Assembly: GCA_021792975.1 (NCBI GenBank)
Contig: JAJYTR010000023.1
Span: 1 to 32,797, forward strand
Source of the DNA: Pseudomonadota bacterium
GTDB taxonomy: Bacteria; Pseudomonadota; Gammaproteobacteria; Xanthomonadales; Rhodanobacteraceae
Direction of reading: 5' to 3'
Length of the DNA stretch: 32,797 bases
Below the pieces are notes generated by a model, which searched no databases, was not told the origin of the DNA, and saw nothing but the letters and a program-made list of their open reading frames with translations. Within the stretch, counting starts at the first letter, position 1, and every line of letters begins with the position of its first letter. Positions 17,889-25,817 of this stretch are shown piece after piece. Both the position numbers and the translations under genes were made by a program.

Positions 17889-18233
17889 ATGTCTTCCCAG
17901 ATCGAAAACAGCACATCGCGCCGGCAGTTTCTGAAGGTGGCCGCGGGTACCGCAACCGCCGCCGTGGTGGTGGGCCTGCTGCCGCGCACGGCGCGCGCCG
18001 GCGGTCTGCCGCACCTCAGCCCCGGCAACCCGGCCGCGCAGGCGCTCGGCTACGTGGACAACACCGCGCTGGTCGACAACGCCAAGTTCCCCAACCACAC
18101 CAAGGCGCAGAAATGCGCCAACTGCGCATTCTGCGGCGCCAAGCCGGGCGCGGCGTGGGGCCCCTGCCAGTTGTTCCCGGGCTTCCAGGTCAACACCGAC
18201 GGCTGGTGCTCGGCGCACAAGATGAAGGCCTGA
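17889..18233 (+). CDS. high-potential iron-sulfur protein (HiPIP), Tat-exported
   Basis: The product is 114 residues. The N-terminus carries the twin-arginine motif [11 protein letters not shown] and a hydrophobic stretch ending near ARA, so the folded protein is exported by Tat. The mature part has Cys76, Cys79, Cys93 and Cys107 in the spacing expected for the HiPIP 4Fe-4S cluster (CANC, PCQLFPG, GWC). An additional Cys82 gives CANCAFC. HiPIPs carry single electrons in the periplasm between respiratory complexes and terminal reductases or oxidases. The gene has a good ribosome site and is preceded by a consensus FNR-type box, so low-oxygen expression is likely. It sits just upstream of the anaerobic lipid and quinone genes. 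Confidence 0.93.
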   Translation: MSSQIENSTSRRQFLKVAAGTATAAVVVGLLPRTARAGGLPHLSPGNPAAQALGYVDNTALVDNAKFPNHTKAQKCANCAFCGAKPGAAWGPCQLFPGFQVNTDGWCSAHKMKA

Positions 18234-18306
18234 TGCCGGCGCGCCAGCCGGCGGGGCGGGGCCGGCGCAGTACCGCGGCGGCCCGCGCCCGCTCCGCCGG
18301 AGCGGC

Positions 18307-18312
18307 TATGAT
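18307..18312 (+). promoter_or_regulatory. -10 element of the fabA promoter
   Basis: TATGAT lies 6 nt before the fabA ATG (18319), which puts the expected transcription start at or next to the start codon. No Shine-Dalgarno precedes the ATG, so the fabA message may be leaderless. No good -35 match is seen. Confidence 0.5.
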
Positions 18313-18318
18313 GCGCCG

Positions 18319-18831
18319 ATGACCAGCGCCCAGTTTTCCCGCAGCCAGCTGCTGGCGTGCGGCCTCGGCCAGATGTTCGGCCCGGGCAACGCACGCCTGC
18401 CGCTGCCGGACATGCTGATGTTCGACCGCATCGTCAACATCTCCACCGAGGGCGGCGCCTACGGTCGCGGCGCGATCGAGGCCGAACTGGATATCCGGCC
18501 CGACCTGTGGTTCTTCGGCTGCCACTTCCACGAGGATCCGGTGATGCCGGGCTGCCTCGGGCTCGATGCGCTGTGGCAACTGGTGGGTTTCTTCCTGGCC
18601 TGGCTGGGACAGCCGGGGCGCGGCCGCGCGCTGGGCGTGGGCGAGGTGAAGTTTTCCGGCCAGGTGCTGCCCAGTGCACGCAAGGTCACCTATCTGATCG
18701 ACATCCGCCGCGTGATGCGGCACAAGCTGGCCATGTCGATCGGCGACGGCCGCGTGCTGGTCGACGGGCGTCCCATCTACGAGGCCAAGGATCTGCGCGT
18801 CGGCCTGTTCACCAGCACCGCCGGCTTCTGA
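18319..18831 (+). CDS. fabA: 3-hydroxydecanoyl-ACP dehydratase/isomerase FabA
   Basis: The product is 170 residues against about 172 for E. coli FabA. The catalytic region [20 protein letters not shown] carries His69 and Asp83, equivalent to the His and Asp of the FabA hot-dog fold. FabA dehydrates 3-hydroxydecanoyl-ACP and isomerises the double bond, the committing step of O2-independent unsaturated fatty acid synthesis. It is cytoplasmic. The fabB gene starts 8 bp after the stop, the standard pair for this pathway. A TATGAT -10 element lies so close upstream that translation may be leaderless. The length and motif match FabA rather than FabZ. A second copy elsewhere in the genome is possible. 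Confidence 0.93.
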   Translation: MTSAQFSRSQLLACGLGQMFGPGNARLPLPDMLMFDRIVNISTEGGAYGRGAIEAELDIRPDLWFFGCHFHEDPVMPGCLGLDALWQLVGFFLAWLGQPGRGRALGVGEVKFSGQVLPSARKVTYLIDIRRVMRHKLAMSIGDGRVLVDGRPIYEAKDLRVGLFTSTAGF

Positions 18832-18839
18832 GCAGCGCG

Positions 18840-20057
18840 GTGCGGCGCGTCGCCATTACCGGCATGGGCATCGTCTCGTGCCTGGGCAATGACCCCGACA
18901 GCGTCAGCGCCGCGCTGCGCGAGGGTCGCTCCGGCATCCGGCACATGCCCGTGTATGCCGAAATGGGGCTGCGCAGCCAGGTCGCCGGGGTGCCGCAGAT
19001 CGACCTGGACGCCGCCATCGACCGCAAGCTGCGGCGCTTCATGGGCGACGCCGCGGCCTACGCCTGCGTGGCGATGCAGTCCGCGCTGGCCGATGCCGGC
19101 CTCACGCCGGAACAGGCGCGCGGCGAACGCTGCGGCCTGATCGCCGGCTCCGGCGGTGCCTCGCCGGGCAACCAGATCGAAACCGCCGACCTGCTGCGCA
19201 GTCGCGGCGTGCGCCGCGTCGGCCCCTACATGGTGCCGCGCACGATGGGTTCGACCGTGTCCGCGGCGCTGGCCACGGCCTTCGGCATCCGCGGCCTGAG
19301 CTACTCGATCTCCGCCGCCTGTGCGACGTCCGCGCACTGCATCGGCGCCGCCGCGCGCGAGATCGCGCGCGGCACCCTGGAGATCGCCTTCGCCGGCGGC
19401 GGCGAGGAGGAACACTGGGGCATGACCGCGCAGTTCGATGCGATGGGCGCATTGTCCACGCACTACAACGACACGCCGCAGCGCGCGTCGCGCCCCTACG
19501 ACGCCGCGCGCGACGGGTTCGTCATCGCGGCCGGCGGCGGCATGCTGGTGCTGGAAGAGCTCGAGCACGCGCGCCGGCGCGGCGCACGCATCCATGCCGA
19601 ACTGGCCGGCTACGGCATCAGCTCGGACGGCGCCGACATGGTCGCGCCCAGCGGCGAAGGCGCGGTGCGCTGCATGCGCATGGCGCTCGCCGAGGCGGGC
19701 CTCGCCGCCGTGGACTACGTCAACGCCCACGGCACCTCGACACCGGTGGGCGACCTGGTCGAACTGCAGGCGCTGCGCGAGGTGTTCGGCAGCGACTGCC
19801 CGCCGCTGTCCTCGACCAAGGCCCTGAGCGGGCACTCGCTGGGCGCGGCCAGCGTGCACGAGGCCATCTATTGCCTGCTGATGATGCGCGACGGCTTCAT
19901 CGCCGGCTCGGCGCACATCGACGAGCTGGATGCGCAGGCCGCGGACCTGCCGATCGTCCGCGAGTCGCGTCCTGCCGTCCTCGACACCGTGCTCTCCAAC
20001 AGCTTCGGCTTCGGCGGCACCAACGCCAGCCTGGTGCTGCGTCGCCACCCGGCATGA
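18840..20057 (+). CDS. fabB: 3-oxoacyl-ACP synthase I (KAS I) FabB
   Basis: The product is 405 residues, nearly the E. coli FabB length, and co-linear with it. The N-terminus [14 protein letters not shown] is typical. The nucleophile is Cys161 in [10 protein letters not shown]; His297 ([11 protein letters not shown]) and His332 (GHSLGA) complete the triad, and the C-terminal [10 protein letters not shown] is present. FabB extends the cis-3-decenoyl-ACP made by FabA, so the pair keeps unsaturated fatty acid synthesis independent of oxygen. GTG 18840 is chosen because it lies directly before the conserved start and 8 bp after the fabA stop. The frame is open through fabA, but that part is a shadow. 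ubiD follows after 28 bp, probably in the same transcript. Confidence 0.93.
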   Translation: MRRVAITGMGIVSCLGNDPDSVSAALREGRSGIRHMPVYAEMGLRSQVAGVPQIDLDAAIDRKLRRFMGDAAAYACVAMQSALADAGLTPEQARGERCGLIAGSGGASPGNQIETADLLRSRGVRRVGPYMVPRTMGSTVSAALATAFGIRGLSYSISAACATSAHCIGAAAREIARGTLEIAFAGGGEEEHWGMTAQFDAMGALSTHYNDTPQRASRPYDAARDGFVIAAGGGMLVLEELEHARRRGARIHAELAGYGISSDGADMVAPSGEGAVRCMRMALAEAGLAAVDYVNAHGTSTPVGDLVELQALREVFGSDCPPLSSTKALSGHSLGAASVHEAIYCLLMMRDGFIAGSAHIDELDAQAADLPIVRESRPAVLDTVLSNSFGFGGTNASLVLRRHPA

Positions 20058-20085
20058 ACCCGCGCCCGTCCGCGGCCGTGCGCCG

Positions 20086-21573
20086 ATGAGCCACCACGAT
20101 CTGCGCACGTTCATCGGCGCGCTGGAGAGCGCGGGCGAATTGCGCCGGGTGGCCGAACCGGTGGATCCGCGGCTGGAGATCACCGCGTTCTGCCAGCGCG
20201 CGCAGCGCGCCGGCGGTCCGGCGCTGCTGTTCGAGCACCCCGCGGCGGGCCGCCATGCGTTTCTCGGCAACGTGTTCGGCAGCGTGCGCCGCATCGAGCG
20301 CGCGCTGGGCGGCCGCCCGGTGGCCTCGCTGCGCGAGCTGGGCGAACTGCTGGCCGCGCTGAAGGAGCCGCGCTGGCCCGGCTCGCTGCGTGCCGCCGCC
20401 GCCGCGCTGCCGGTCTACGGCCAACTGGCGCTGGTGGCGCCGCGCACGGTGGAGCAGGCGCCGTTCCTGGACGATTGCCGCGCCGGCGACGAGGTCGATC
20501 TCGGCGAACTGCCGATCCAGACCTGCTGGCCGGAAGACGCCGGGCCGCTGATCACGCTGGGCCTGGTGGTCACGCGCAGCGCGCGGCTCGAACGCCAGAA
20601 CATCGGCATCTACCGCATGCAGGTGCTGGGCCGCAACCGCGTCGTCATGCGCTGGCTGACGCACCGCGGCGGCGCGCAGGATCACGCCGAGTGGCGCGAG
20701 GCGCATCCGCGCGAACCGTTTCCGGTCGCGGTCGCCATCGGCGCCGACCCGGCCACCACGCTGGCGGCGGTGGCGCCGCTGCCGGACACGCTCTCGGAGT
20801 TCGAGTTCGCCGGCCTGCTGCGCGGCGCGCGCAGCCACGTGCTGCGCAGCCGCCTCACCGGGCTGGACCTGCCCGCCGGCGCCGAGATCGTGCTCGAAGG
20901 GCACATCCACCCGGACGATACCGCGCCGGAGGGGCCGTTCGGCGATCACACCGGCTACTACAACGCCGTCGAGCGCTTTCCGGTGCTGACCGTCGAACGC
21001 ATCTGCCGGCGCGCGGACGCGATCTACCAGGGCAGCTGGATGGGGCGCGCCCCGCACGACGAGCCCTCGGTGCTGGCGATGGCGCTGAACGACCTGTTCG
21101 TGCCGATCCTGCGCCGCATCTTCCCCGAGATCGTGGACTTCTACCTGCCGCCGGCCGCCTGTTCCTACCGCGTGGCCGTGGTCAGCATCCGCAAGCGCTA
21201 CCCGGGCCACGCGCGGCGGGTGATGTTCGGCGTGTGGTCGTACCTGCGCCAGTTCACCTACACCAAGTTCGTGATCGTCACCGACGAGGACATTGACGTG
21301 CGCGACTGGGACGCGGTGCTGTGGGCGGTCTCCACCCGCGTCGATCCCGCGCGCGACTGCCTGCTGGTGGAACGCACGCCGGTGGACTATCTCGATTTCG
21401 CCAGCCCCGAACCCAACCTGGGCGGCAAGCTGGGCATCGACGCCACCAGCAAGCTGCCGGGAGAGACCACGCGCACCTGGGGCCGCCCGATCCGCCCCGA
21501 CCCCGCCGTCGAGGCGCGCGTCGACGCGCTGTGGGCGCGGACTTTCGGCAGCGCGCTTGATCCAGATCAGTGA
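20086..21573 (+). CDS. ubiD: UbiD-family decarboxylase (3-octaprenyl-4-hydroxybenzoate carboxy-lyase)
   Basis: The product is 495 residues against about 497 in E. coli UbiD. The opening [18 protein letters not shown] is family-typical. The active-site region [20 protein letters not shown] followed by DHTGYY carries the glutamates used with prenylated FMN, and the C-terminus has [12 protein letters not shown]. UbiD removes the carboxyl group from the prenylated 4-hydroxybenzoate intermediate of ubiquinone synthesis. It needs prenyl-FMN made by UbiX, which is not in the window. ATG 20086 matches the family N-terminus, though no clear Shine-Dalgarno is seen. It lies 28 bp after fabB. The FNR-type box for ubiU lies inside its last codons. 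Placement next to ubiU/ubiV supports the ubiquinone role over other UbiD-family substrates. Confidence 0.92.
   Translation: MSHHDLRTFIGALESAGELRRVAEPVDPRLEITAFCQRAQRAGGPALLFEHPAAGRHAFLGNVFGSVRRIERALGGRPVASLRELGELLAALKEPRWPGSLRAAAAALPVYGQLALVAPRTVEQAPFLDDCRAGDEVDLGELPIQTCWPEDAGPLITLGLVVTRSARLERQNIGIYRMQVLGRNRVVMRWLTHRGGAQDHAEWREAHPREPFPVAVAIGADPATTLAAVAPLPDTLSEFEFAGLLRGARSHVLRSRLTGLDLPAGAEIVLEGHIHPDDTAPEGPFGDHTGYYNAVERFPVLTVERICRRADAIYQGSWMGRAPHDEPSVLAMALNDLFVPILRRIFPEIVDFYLPPAACSYRVAVVSIRKRYPGHARRVMFGVWSYLRQFTYTKFVIVTDEDIDVRDWDAVLWAVSTRVDPARDCLLVERTPVDYLDFASPEPNLGGKLGIDATSKLPGETTRTWGRPIRPDPAVEARVDALWARTFGSALDPDQ
21557..21570 (+). promoter_or_regulatory. FNR/Anr-type box upstream of ubiU
   Basis: TTGATCCAGATCAG differs from the FNR consensus only in the last base. 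It shares CTTGATCCAGATCA with the HiPIP box. It lies within the 3' end of ubiD, 58 nt before the ubiU start. A -10-like GATGCT (21593-21598) follows 22 nt after the box, again near class II spacing. E. coli ubiUV is known to be Fnr-activated. Confidence 0.75.
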
Positions 21574-21628
21574 CGCGGCGGCGCCGCGCGCCGATGCTCG
21601 CGTCCTTCCTTCCCGCGGAGCCACGCCC

Positions 21629-22624
21629 ATGCAGCTGGTCTGCCCGGCCGGCAGCCTGCCTTCGCTGCAGGCCGCCATCGACCATGGCGCGGATGCGGTG
21701 TACGTCGGCTTCCGCGACGAGACCAACGCGCGCGCGTTCCCCGGCCTCAACTTCGACGATGCCGATCTGCGCGCCGGCGTCGCCTACGCCCACGCGCGCG
21801 GACGCAAGCTGTACGTCGCGCTGAACACCTATCCGACGCCGTCCGGCCTGCCGCGCTGGCAGGAAGCGGTCGATCACGCCGCCGACCTCGGCGCCGATGC
21901 GCTGATCGTCGCCGAGATGGCGGTGCTGGAATACGCCACCCGACGCCATCCGCAGATGGCGCGCCATCTGTCCGTGCAGGGATCGGCCACCACGCACGCC
22001 GCGTTGCGGTTCTACCACGAGGAATACGGCATCGCCCGCGCGGTGCTGCCGCGCGTGCTGGCGATCCAGCAGGTCGAGCGCCTCGCCGAGAAGACGCCGG
22101 TGCCGCTGGAGACGTTCGCCTTCGGCAGCCTGTGCATCATGGTCGAGGGACGCTGCCAGCTTTCCAGCTACACCACCGGCGTCTCGCCGAACCGCCATGG
22201 CGTGTGTTCGCCGGCCAGCCACGTGCGCTGGGGCGAGGAGCCGGACGGCCGCACGGCGCGCCTCAACGGCGTGCTGATCGACAAGTTCGCCGACGGCGAG
22301 CCGGCTGGCTATCCGGTGGTGTGCAAGGGCCGCTACCAGGTCAACGGCGAGGTGTTCCACGCGCTGGAGGAACCGACCAGCCTGAACACGCTCGACCTGC
22401 TGCCGCGGCTCGCGGGCAGCGGCATCGCCGCGCTGAAGATCGAGGGGCGCCAGCGCAGCCCCGCCTACGTCGCCGCCGTCACCGGCGTGTGGCGCAAGGC
22501 GATCGACCGCGTGCTGGAGACGCGCGGGAACTTCCGCGTCGAGAGCGCCTGGCAGAAGGACCTGTCGCGCGTCGCCGAGGGTGCGCAGACCACGCTCGGC
22601 CCCTACCACCGTCCCTGGCAGTGA
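21629..22624 (+). CDS. ubiU: O2-independent ubiquinone hydroxylation protein UbiU (U32 family)
   Basis: The product is 331 residues, the same length as E. coli UbiU. It starts [20 protein letters not shown], typical of U32 'peptidase' proteins. The four 4Fe-4S ligands are at Cys169, Cys176, Cys193 and Cys232, matching the E. coli positions exactly. UbiU works with UbiV in the cytoplasm to hydroxylate ubiquinone precursors without O2; it is not known as a protease. ATG 21629 is chosen for the family start, with GGAG about 9 nt upstream. ubiV begins 7 bp after the stop, so the two form an operon. An FNR-type box precedes the gene, as in E. coli, where ubiUV is Fnr-controlled. Confidence 0.96.
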   Translation: MQLVCPAGSLPSLQAAIDHGADAVYVGFRDETNARAFPGLNFDDADLRAGVAYAHARGRKLYVALNTYPTPSGLPRWQEAVDHAADLGADALIVAEMAVLEYATRRHPQMARHLSVQGSATTHAALRFYHEEYGIARAVLPRVLAIQQVERLAEKTPVPLETFAFGSLCIMVEGRCQLSSYTTGVSPNRHGVCSPASHVRWGEEPDGRTARLNGVLIDKFADGEPAGYPVVCKGRYQVNGEVFHALEEPTSLNTLDLLPRLAGSGIAALKIEGRQRSPAYVAAVTGVWRKAIDRVLETRGNFRVESAWQKDLSRVAEGAQTTLGPYHRPWQ

Positions 22625-22631
22625 GGTCCGC

Positions 22632-23504
22632 ATGCGCCTGACCCTGGGCCCCATCCAGTACTTCTGGCCGCGTCCGCGCGTGCTCGAGTTCTATGCCGAA
22701 ATGGCACGGCTGCCGCTGCACACGATCTACCTCGGCGAAACCGTGTGCAGCAAGCGCAGGGAATTGCGCGGCGCCGACTGGCTGGAGCTGGCGCGCGAAC
22801 TCGCCGCGGCCGGCAAGCAGGTGGTGCTGTCGACGCTGACCCTGCTGGAAGCGGAGTCGGAGCTGGCCAGCACCAGGCGCATCGTCGAGAACGGCGAGTT
22901 CATGGTCGAGGCCAACGACATCTCGGCCGTGCAACTGCTGCGCGAGCGCCATGTGCCGTTCGTCGCCGGGCCCGGCGTGAACGTCTACAACCAGCGCGCG
23001 CTGGCGACGATGATGCGCTCGGGCATGCGCCGCTGGGTACCCGGCGTCGAGCAGGGCCGCGACCTGCTGCACGAGATGCGCGAGCACGCCGCCGCGGAGT
23101 CCATCGCCATGCCCGAGGTTGAGGTGATCGCCTGGGGCCGGCTGCCGCTGTCCTACTCCGCGCGCTGCTTCACCGCGCGCGCCTACAACGTGCCGAAGGA
23201 CGACTGCGGCTTCCGCTGCATCAGCCATCCCGACGGCATGCCGCTGGCCACGCGCGAAGGCCAGCCCTTCCTCAACCTCAACGGCGTGCAGGTGCAGAGC
23301 GCCAAGGTCTGCGACCTCGCGCCCGAGCTGCCGGAACTGGCGGCCGCCGGCGTCGACCTGCTGCGCCTGTATCCGCAGCCGGCAGGCACCGCGGATGCGG
23401 TGCACCGCTTCCGCGCGGCGATCGACGGCGGCGTGGCGCCCGCCGGGCGCGCCGGCGACTGCAACGGCTACTGGCACGGCGGCGCGGGGATGGCCACGCT
23501 GTAA
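22632..23504 (+). CDS. ubiV: O2-independent ubiquinone hydroxylation protein UbiV (U32 family)
   Basis: The product is 290 residues against about 292 in E. coli. It begins [20 protein letters not shown], characteristic of UbiV. Cys39, Cys179, Cys192 and Cys196 ([26 protein letters not shown]) match the 4Fe-4S ligands of E. coli UbiV within one residue. UbiV forms a heterodimer with UbiU for hydroxylation of ubiquinone precursors without O2. The Shine-Dalgarno GAGG overlaps the ubiU stop codon and lies 5 nt before ATG 22632, so translation is coupled. The gene converges with ubiT. A GC hairpin lies downstream in the 110-bp gap. Confidence 0.96.
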   Translation: MRLTLGPIQYFWPRPRVLEFYAEMARLPLHTIYLGETVCSKRRELRGADWLELARELAAAGKQVVLSTLTLLEAESELASTRRIVENGEFMVEANDISAVQLLRERHVPFVAGPGVNVYNQRALATMMRSGMRRWVPGVEQGRDLLHEMREHAAAESIAMPEVEVIAWGRLPLSYSARCFTARAYNVPKDDCGFRCISHPDGMPLATREGQPFLNLNGVQVQSAKVCDLAPELPELAAAGVDLLRLYPQPAGTADAVHRFRAAIDGGVAPAGRAGDCNGYWHGGAGMATL

Positions 23505-23580
23505 GCGCTCTCCCCGGCCCGCCCGCCGCCCGCGCTGCGCCGAGGAGGCAGCGGTGCATGCTGCCGGGGTCGCGGGAAAC

Positions 23581-23599
23581 GCCGCGCGGAATGCGCGGC
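23581..23599. terminator. possible bidirectional terminator hairpin between ubiV and ubiT
   Basis: A perfect 7-bp inverted repeat (GCCGCGC at 23581-23587, GCGCGGC at 23593-23599) has a 5-nt loop and lies between two convergent genes. No T-tract is seen on either side, so the terminator call is weak. Confidence 0.35.
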
Positions 23600-23614
23600 C
23601 GTCATAGGCGGCGC

Positions 23615-24445
23615 TCAGGCGGCCTTGCCGCAACGGGCGTCGCGCGCGGCGGCGGCGAAACGCGCGCTGCGGTTCAGCAGGATGCGCAGCGCCAGCGGCA
23701 GGCTCTCCCAGGGCAGCTGGTCGAGCAGGTTGCGCGCGGTCAGGCCCAGTTCGGTGTCGCCGGTCACGGCGAGCCGGCGCTGGAAGAACAGCGTGTCGGG
23801 GTCTTCCAGACGGCTGGCCAGCAGCAGGAACTCAATCGCCTTGCCGCATACCGCCGCTTCCGCCGCGGTGCCGGGCGCGCAGGTGTGCAGGCGCGTGTCG
23901 CCGCCTTCCAGCACCCAGCGCAGCCCGAGGTCGGTCACCTCGATCGCCAGCCGGCGGCCGCGCATGAAGGCGAGCTTGCCGGCACGCTGCGGCACGGCCA
24001 GGACGTGGTTCACCGCGGTTTCCAGCAGGCGCGCGTGCCAGGCGTAGGGCACGGCGCGCAGCGGCACGGCCAGCCGCTCCGGCGGCGGCAGCCGCGCCAG
24101 CAGCACCCGTGCGGCGCGCGGCGCGGCGCCGGTCCCCGCCAGTTCCTGCGCCGGCGCGGCGTCCGCCTGCTGCCGCTGCCGCACCAGCGCCGCGGCGATC
24201 ACCGCCTGCATCAGCCGCGCGCCGTCCTCGCCGTCCAGCCGCCGGCGTTCGGCGCGGCGGCGCGCACGCGCTTCGATGTCGGCCTCGCGCTGCGCATCGC
24301 GCGCCGGCAGTCCCAACTGCTGCTTGTGCCGTGCGAGCGCGCCGGCCAGGCGCTGGCGCAGGGCCAGCGCGTCCACCATGGCATCGTCGATGAGGTCGAT
24401 CAGCCGGCGCTGGATGCCGACGGACAGGGGCGGTGGGGGGGACAT
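23615..24445 (-). CDS. ubiT: chorismate mutase (AroQ)-UbiT fusion protein
   Basis: The product is 276 residues, about 100 longer than stand-alone UbiT (about 174 in E. coli). Residues 12-90 align without gaps to the AroQ chorismate mutase domain of E. coli PheA. Arg13, Arg30, Lys41, Asp50, Arg53, Glu54 and Gln90 match Arg11, Arg28, Lys39, Asp48, Arg51, Glu52 and Gln88; only Ser84 is changed, to Ala86. Residues about 115-250 are an SCP2-type lipid-binding domain with FMRGRRLAIEV, EDPDTLFFQRRL and GDTELGLTARNLLD, the strong UbiT signature. UbiT is the accessory factor of O2-independent ubiquinone synthesis. The mutase would convert chorismate to prephenate. ATG 24445 has GAGGA 8 nt upstream, and one uninterrupted frame covers both domains. 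The gene lies 39 bp after a glycosyltransferase gene behind an FNR-type box. Confidence 0.92.
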   Translation of the reverse strand: MSPPPPLSVGIQRRLIDLIDDAMVDALALRQRLAGALARHKQQLGLPARDAQREADIEARARRRAERRRLDGEDGARLMQAVIAAALVRQRQQADAAPAQELAGTGAAPRAARVLLARLPPPERLAVPLRAVPYAWHARLLETAVNHVLAVPQRAGKLAFMRGRRLAIEVTDLGLRWVLEGGDTRLHTCAPGTAAEAAVCGKAIEFLLLASRLEDPDTLFFQRRLAVTGDTELGLTARNLLDQLPWESLPLALRILLNRSARFAAAARDARCGKAA

Positions 24446-24484
24446 GGCGGGATTCCTCGATGGACGGGAGCGCGGACGCGACGG

Positions 24485-25600
24485 TCAGTAGACCGCGAGG
24501 TCCGCGGGTATGTGCGGCGGGTCGGCCAGCAGGCCGGCCACCGCGTCGGGAGTGATGCGCGCCAGGCACCGCGGCGCGCCGCCGTAGCGACAGGTTTTGG
24601 CGTAGCAGTCCAGGCAGCCGCCGCGCGCCTGCACGGCGCGCACGGCCGTGCCCGGCGGTTTGACCCGGCGCGGATCGGTGGGCCCGCACAGCATCAGCAG
24701 CGGCCGCCCGGCGGCGGCGGCGATGTGCGCGATGCCGGTGTCGTTGGCCACGATCCGGCGCGCGCCGGCGCAGACGCTGACGATCTGCGGCAGCGCCAGC
24801 TCGCGCAGCCACAGCGCGCGCCCGGGATGCGAGGATTCGATGCGCGCCGCGATCTCCGTGCAGGCCCCCGCTTCGTCCGCCGCGCCCAGCACCACGATGT
24901 GCGCCGCGCCGGCATCGAGCAGCAGGCGGCCCAGGGCGGCATAGGATTCCGCGCTCCAGCGCTTCAGCCGGCCCGCCGCCTGCGATCCGGGCATGAACAC
25001 GGCGTAGGTGCCCGGCGCCAGTCCCCGTGCGTCCAGCCGCCGCCGCGCGTCCTCGGCCAGCGCGGCGGGTACGTGCAGCACCGGCTGCCGCGCGCGGGCG
25101 GCGATGCCGGCCCGCGCCAGCATGCCACGCATGGCCTCGAGCGGCGGCGTGCGCCGCGGCAGCGCCGGCGGACGCGGCCGGTACGGCAGGCCGCCGCGGA
25201 AACCCAGGCAGTGGCGCGGCGCGCGGCCGCTGAGCCGCAGCAGGGCCAGCAGCAGGCGGCTGTGATCGCTGCACTGCAGGTCCACCACCAGCCCATAGCG
25301 CCCGGCGCGGACCACGCGCAGCCAGCGCAGGGCGGCGCGCAGGCGGCCTCCCGCGCGCGCATCCGGGGTCAGCACCCGGCGCAGGCGCGGATCGGCCGCG
25401 TACAGCGGCTGCGCCGCCGGGCTGGTGTCCAGATCGATCGCCGCCTGCGGGAACGCCGCGTGCAGATCCTCGAGGATGGCGCTGGCCAGCGCCGCATCGC
25501 CCAGCGCGCTCCACTTGATCACCAGGATGCTGCGCACCGCGCGCTGCCAATCCGGCGCGACCGGCGGCGGGGCATGGGCGGCGATGGCGGCGGACGGCAT
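24485..25600 (-). CDS. glycosyltransferase family 9 (heptosyltransferase-like)
   Basis: The product is 371 residues. The start of the fold, SILVIKWSALGDAALASAIL, is the typical GT9 nucleotide-sugar region. AVFMPGSQAAGRLKRWSAES, IVANDTGIAHIAAAAGRP and CGPTDP are the conserved C-terminal motifs. A Cys-rich tail (CLDCYAKTCRYGGAPRCLARI) is common in this family. GT9 enzymes usually add heptose to the lipopolysaccharide inner core on the cytoplasmic face of the inner membrane. ATG 25600 is chosen because the next in-frame start (25687) falls inside an FNR-type box; that box then becomes a normal upstream site. The gene is first in an apparent two-gene operon with ubiT, an odd pairing. The acceptor sugar is unknown. 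Confidence 0.9.
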   Translation of the reverse strand: MPSAAIAAHAPPPVAPDWQRAVRSILVIKWSALGDAALASAILEDLHAAFPQAAIDLDTSPAAQPLYAADPRLRRVLTPDARAGGRLRAALRWLRVVRAGRYGLVVDLQCSDHSRLLLALLRLSGRAPRHCLGFRGGLPYRPRPPALPRRTPPLEAMRGMLARAGIAARARQPVLHVPAALAEDARRRLDARGLAPGTYAVFMPGSQAAGRLKRWSAESYAALGRLLLDAGAAHIVVLGAADEAGACTEIAARIESSHPGRALWLRELALPQIVSVCAGARRIVANDTGIAHIAAAAGRPLLMLCGPTDPRRVKPPGTAVRAVQARGGCLDCYAKTCRYGGAPRCLARITPDAVAGLLADPPHIPADLAVY

Positions 25601-25673
25601 CGGATCGGGCCTGCGCGGGGATCGCCGCGGAGCGCGGCGCCGGTCTACGGTAGCGGTGGCGCGGCGCGGCGCC

Positions 25674-25687
25674 TTGACCTGCGTCAA
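25674..25687 (-). promoter_or_regulatory. FNR/Dnr-type box upstream of the glycosyltransferase-ubiT operon
   Basis: TTGACCTGCGTCAA is a perfect dyad of the CRP/FNR class (TTGAC-N4-GTCAA). On the minus strand a -10-like TACCGT (25652-25647) follows 21 nt after the box, the same spacing as at the HiPIP promoter. The glycosyltransferase start is 73 nt beyond the box. The GAC/GTC half-sites could suit Anr or a Dnr-type nitric-oxide regulator. Confidence 0.7.
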
Positions 25688-25817
25688 CCGCGCCCGCCGC
25701 CGTACCGGGCCGACCGTGCGCTGAATGCGCGCGCCCGGCGCCCGGTCAACCGGGCCGCCGCCCGGGCGTTGTGCTGCTCACGCCGGCACCGTGCCCGGTT
25801 TCCCAGGAGAACCCCCC

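Noticed and set aside
21629-23504. UbiU and UbiV as proteases or collagenases
   Set aside because: The U32 'peptidase' name is historical. Lengths and all eight 4Fe-4S cysteines match UbiU and UbiV.
23615-24445. Two separate genes or a frameshift artefact for the chorismate mutase and UbiT parts
   Set aside because: One uninterrupted frame with one good ribosome site spans both; no internal ribosome site was seen at the junction.
25601-25687. Longer start for the glycosyltransferase at 25687
   Set aside because: The start would lie inside the FNR-type box, and the added residues are Arg-rich with no family similarity.
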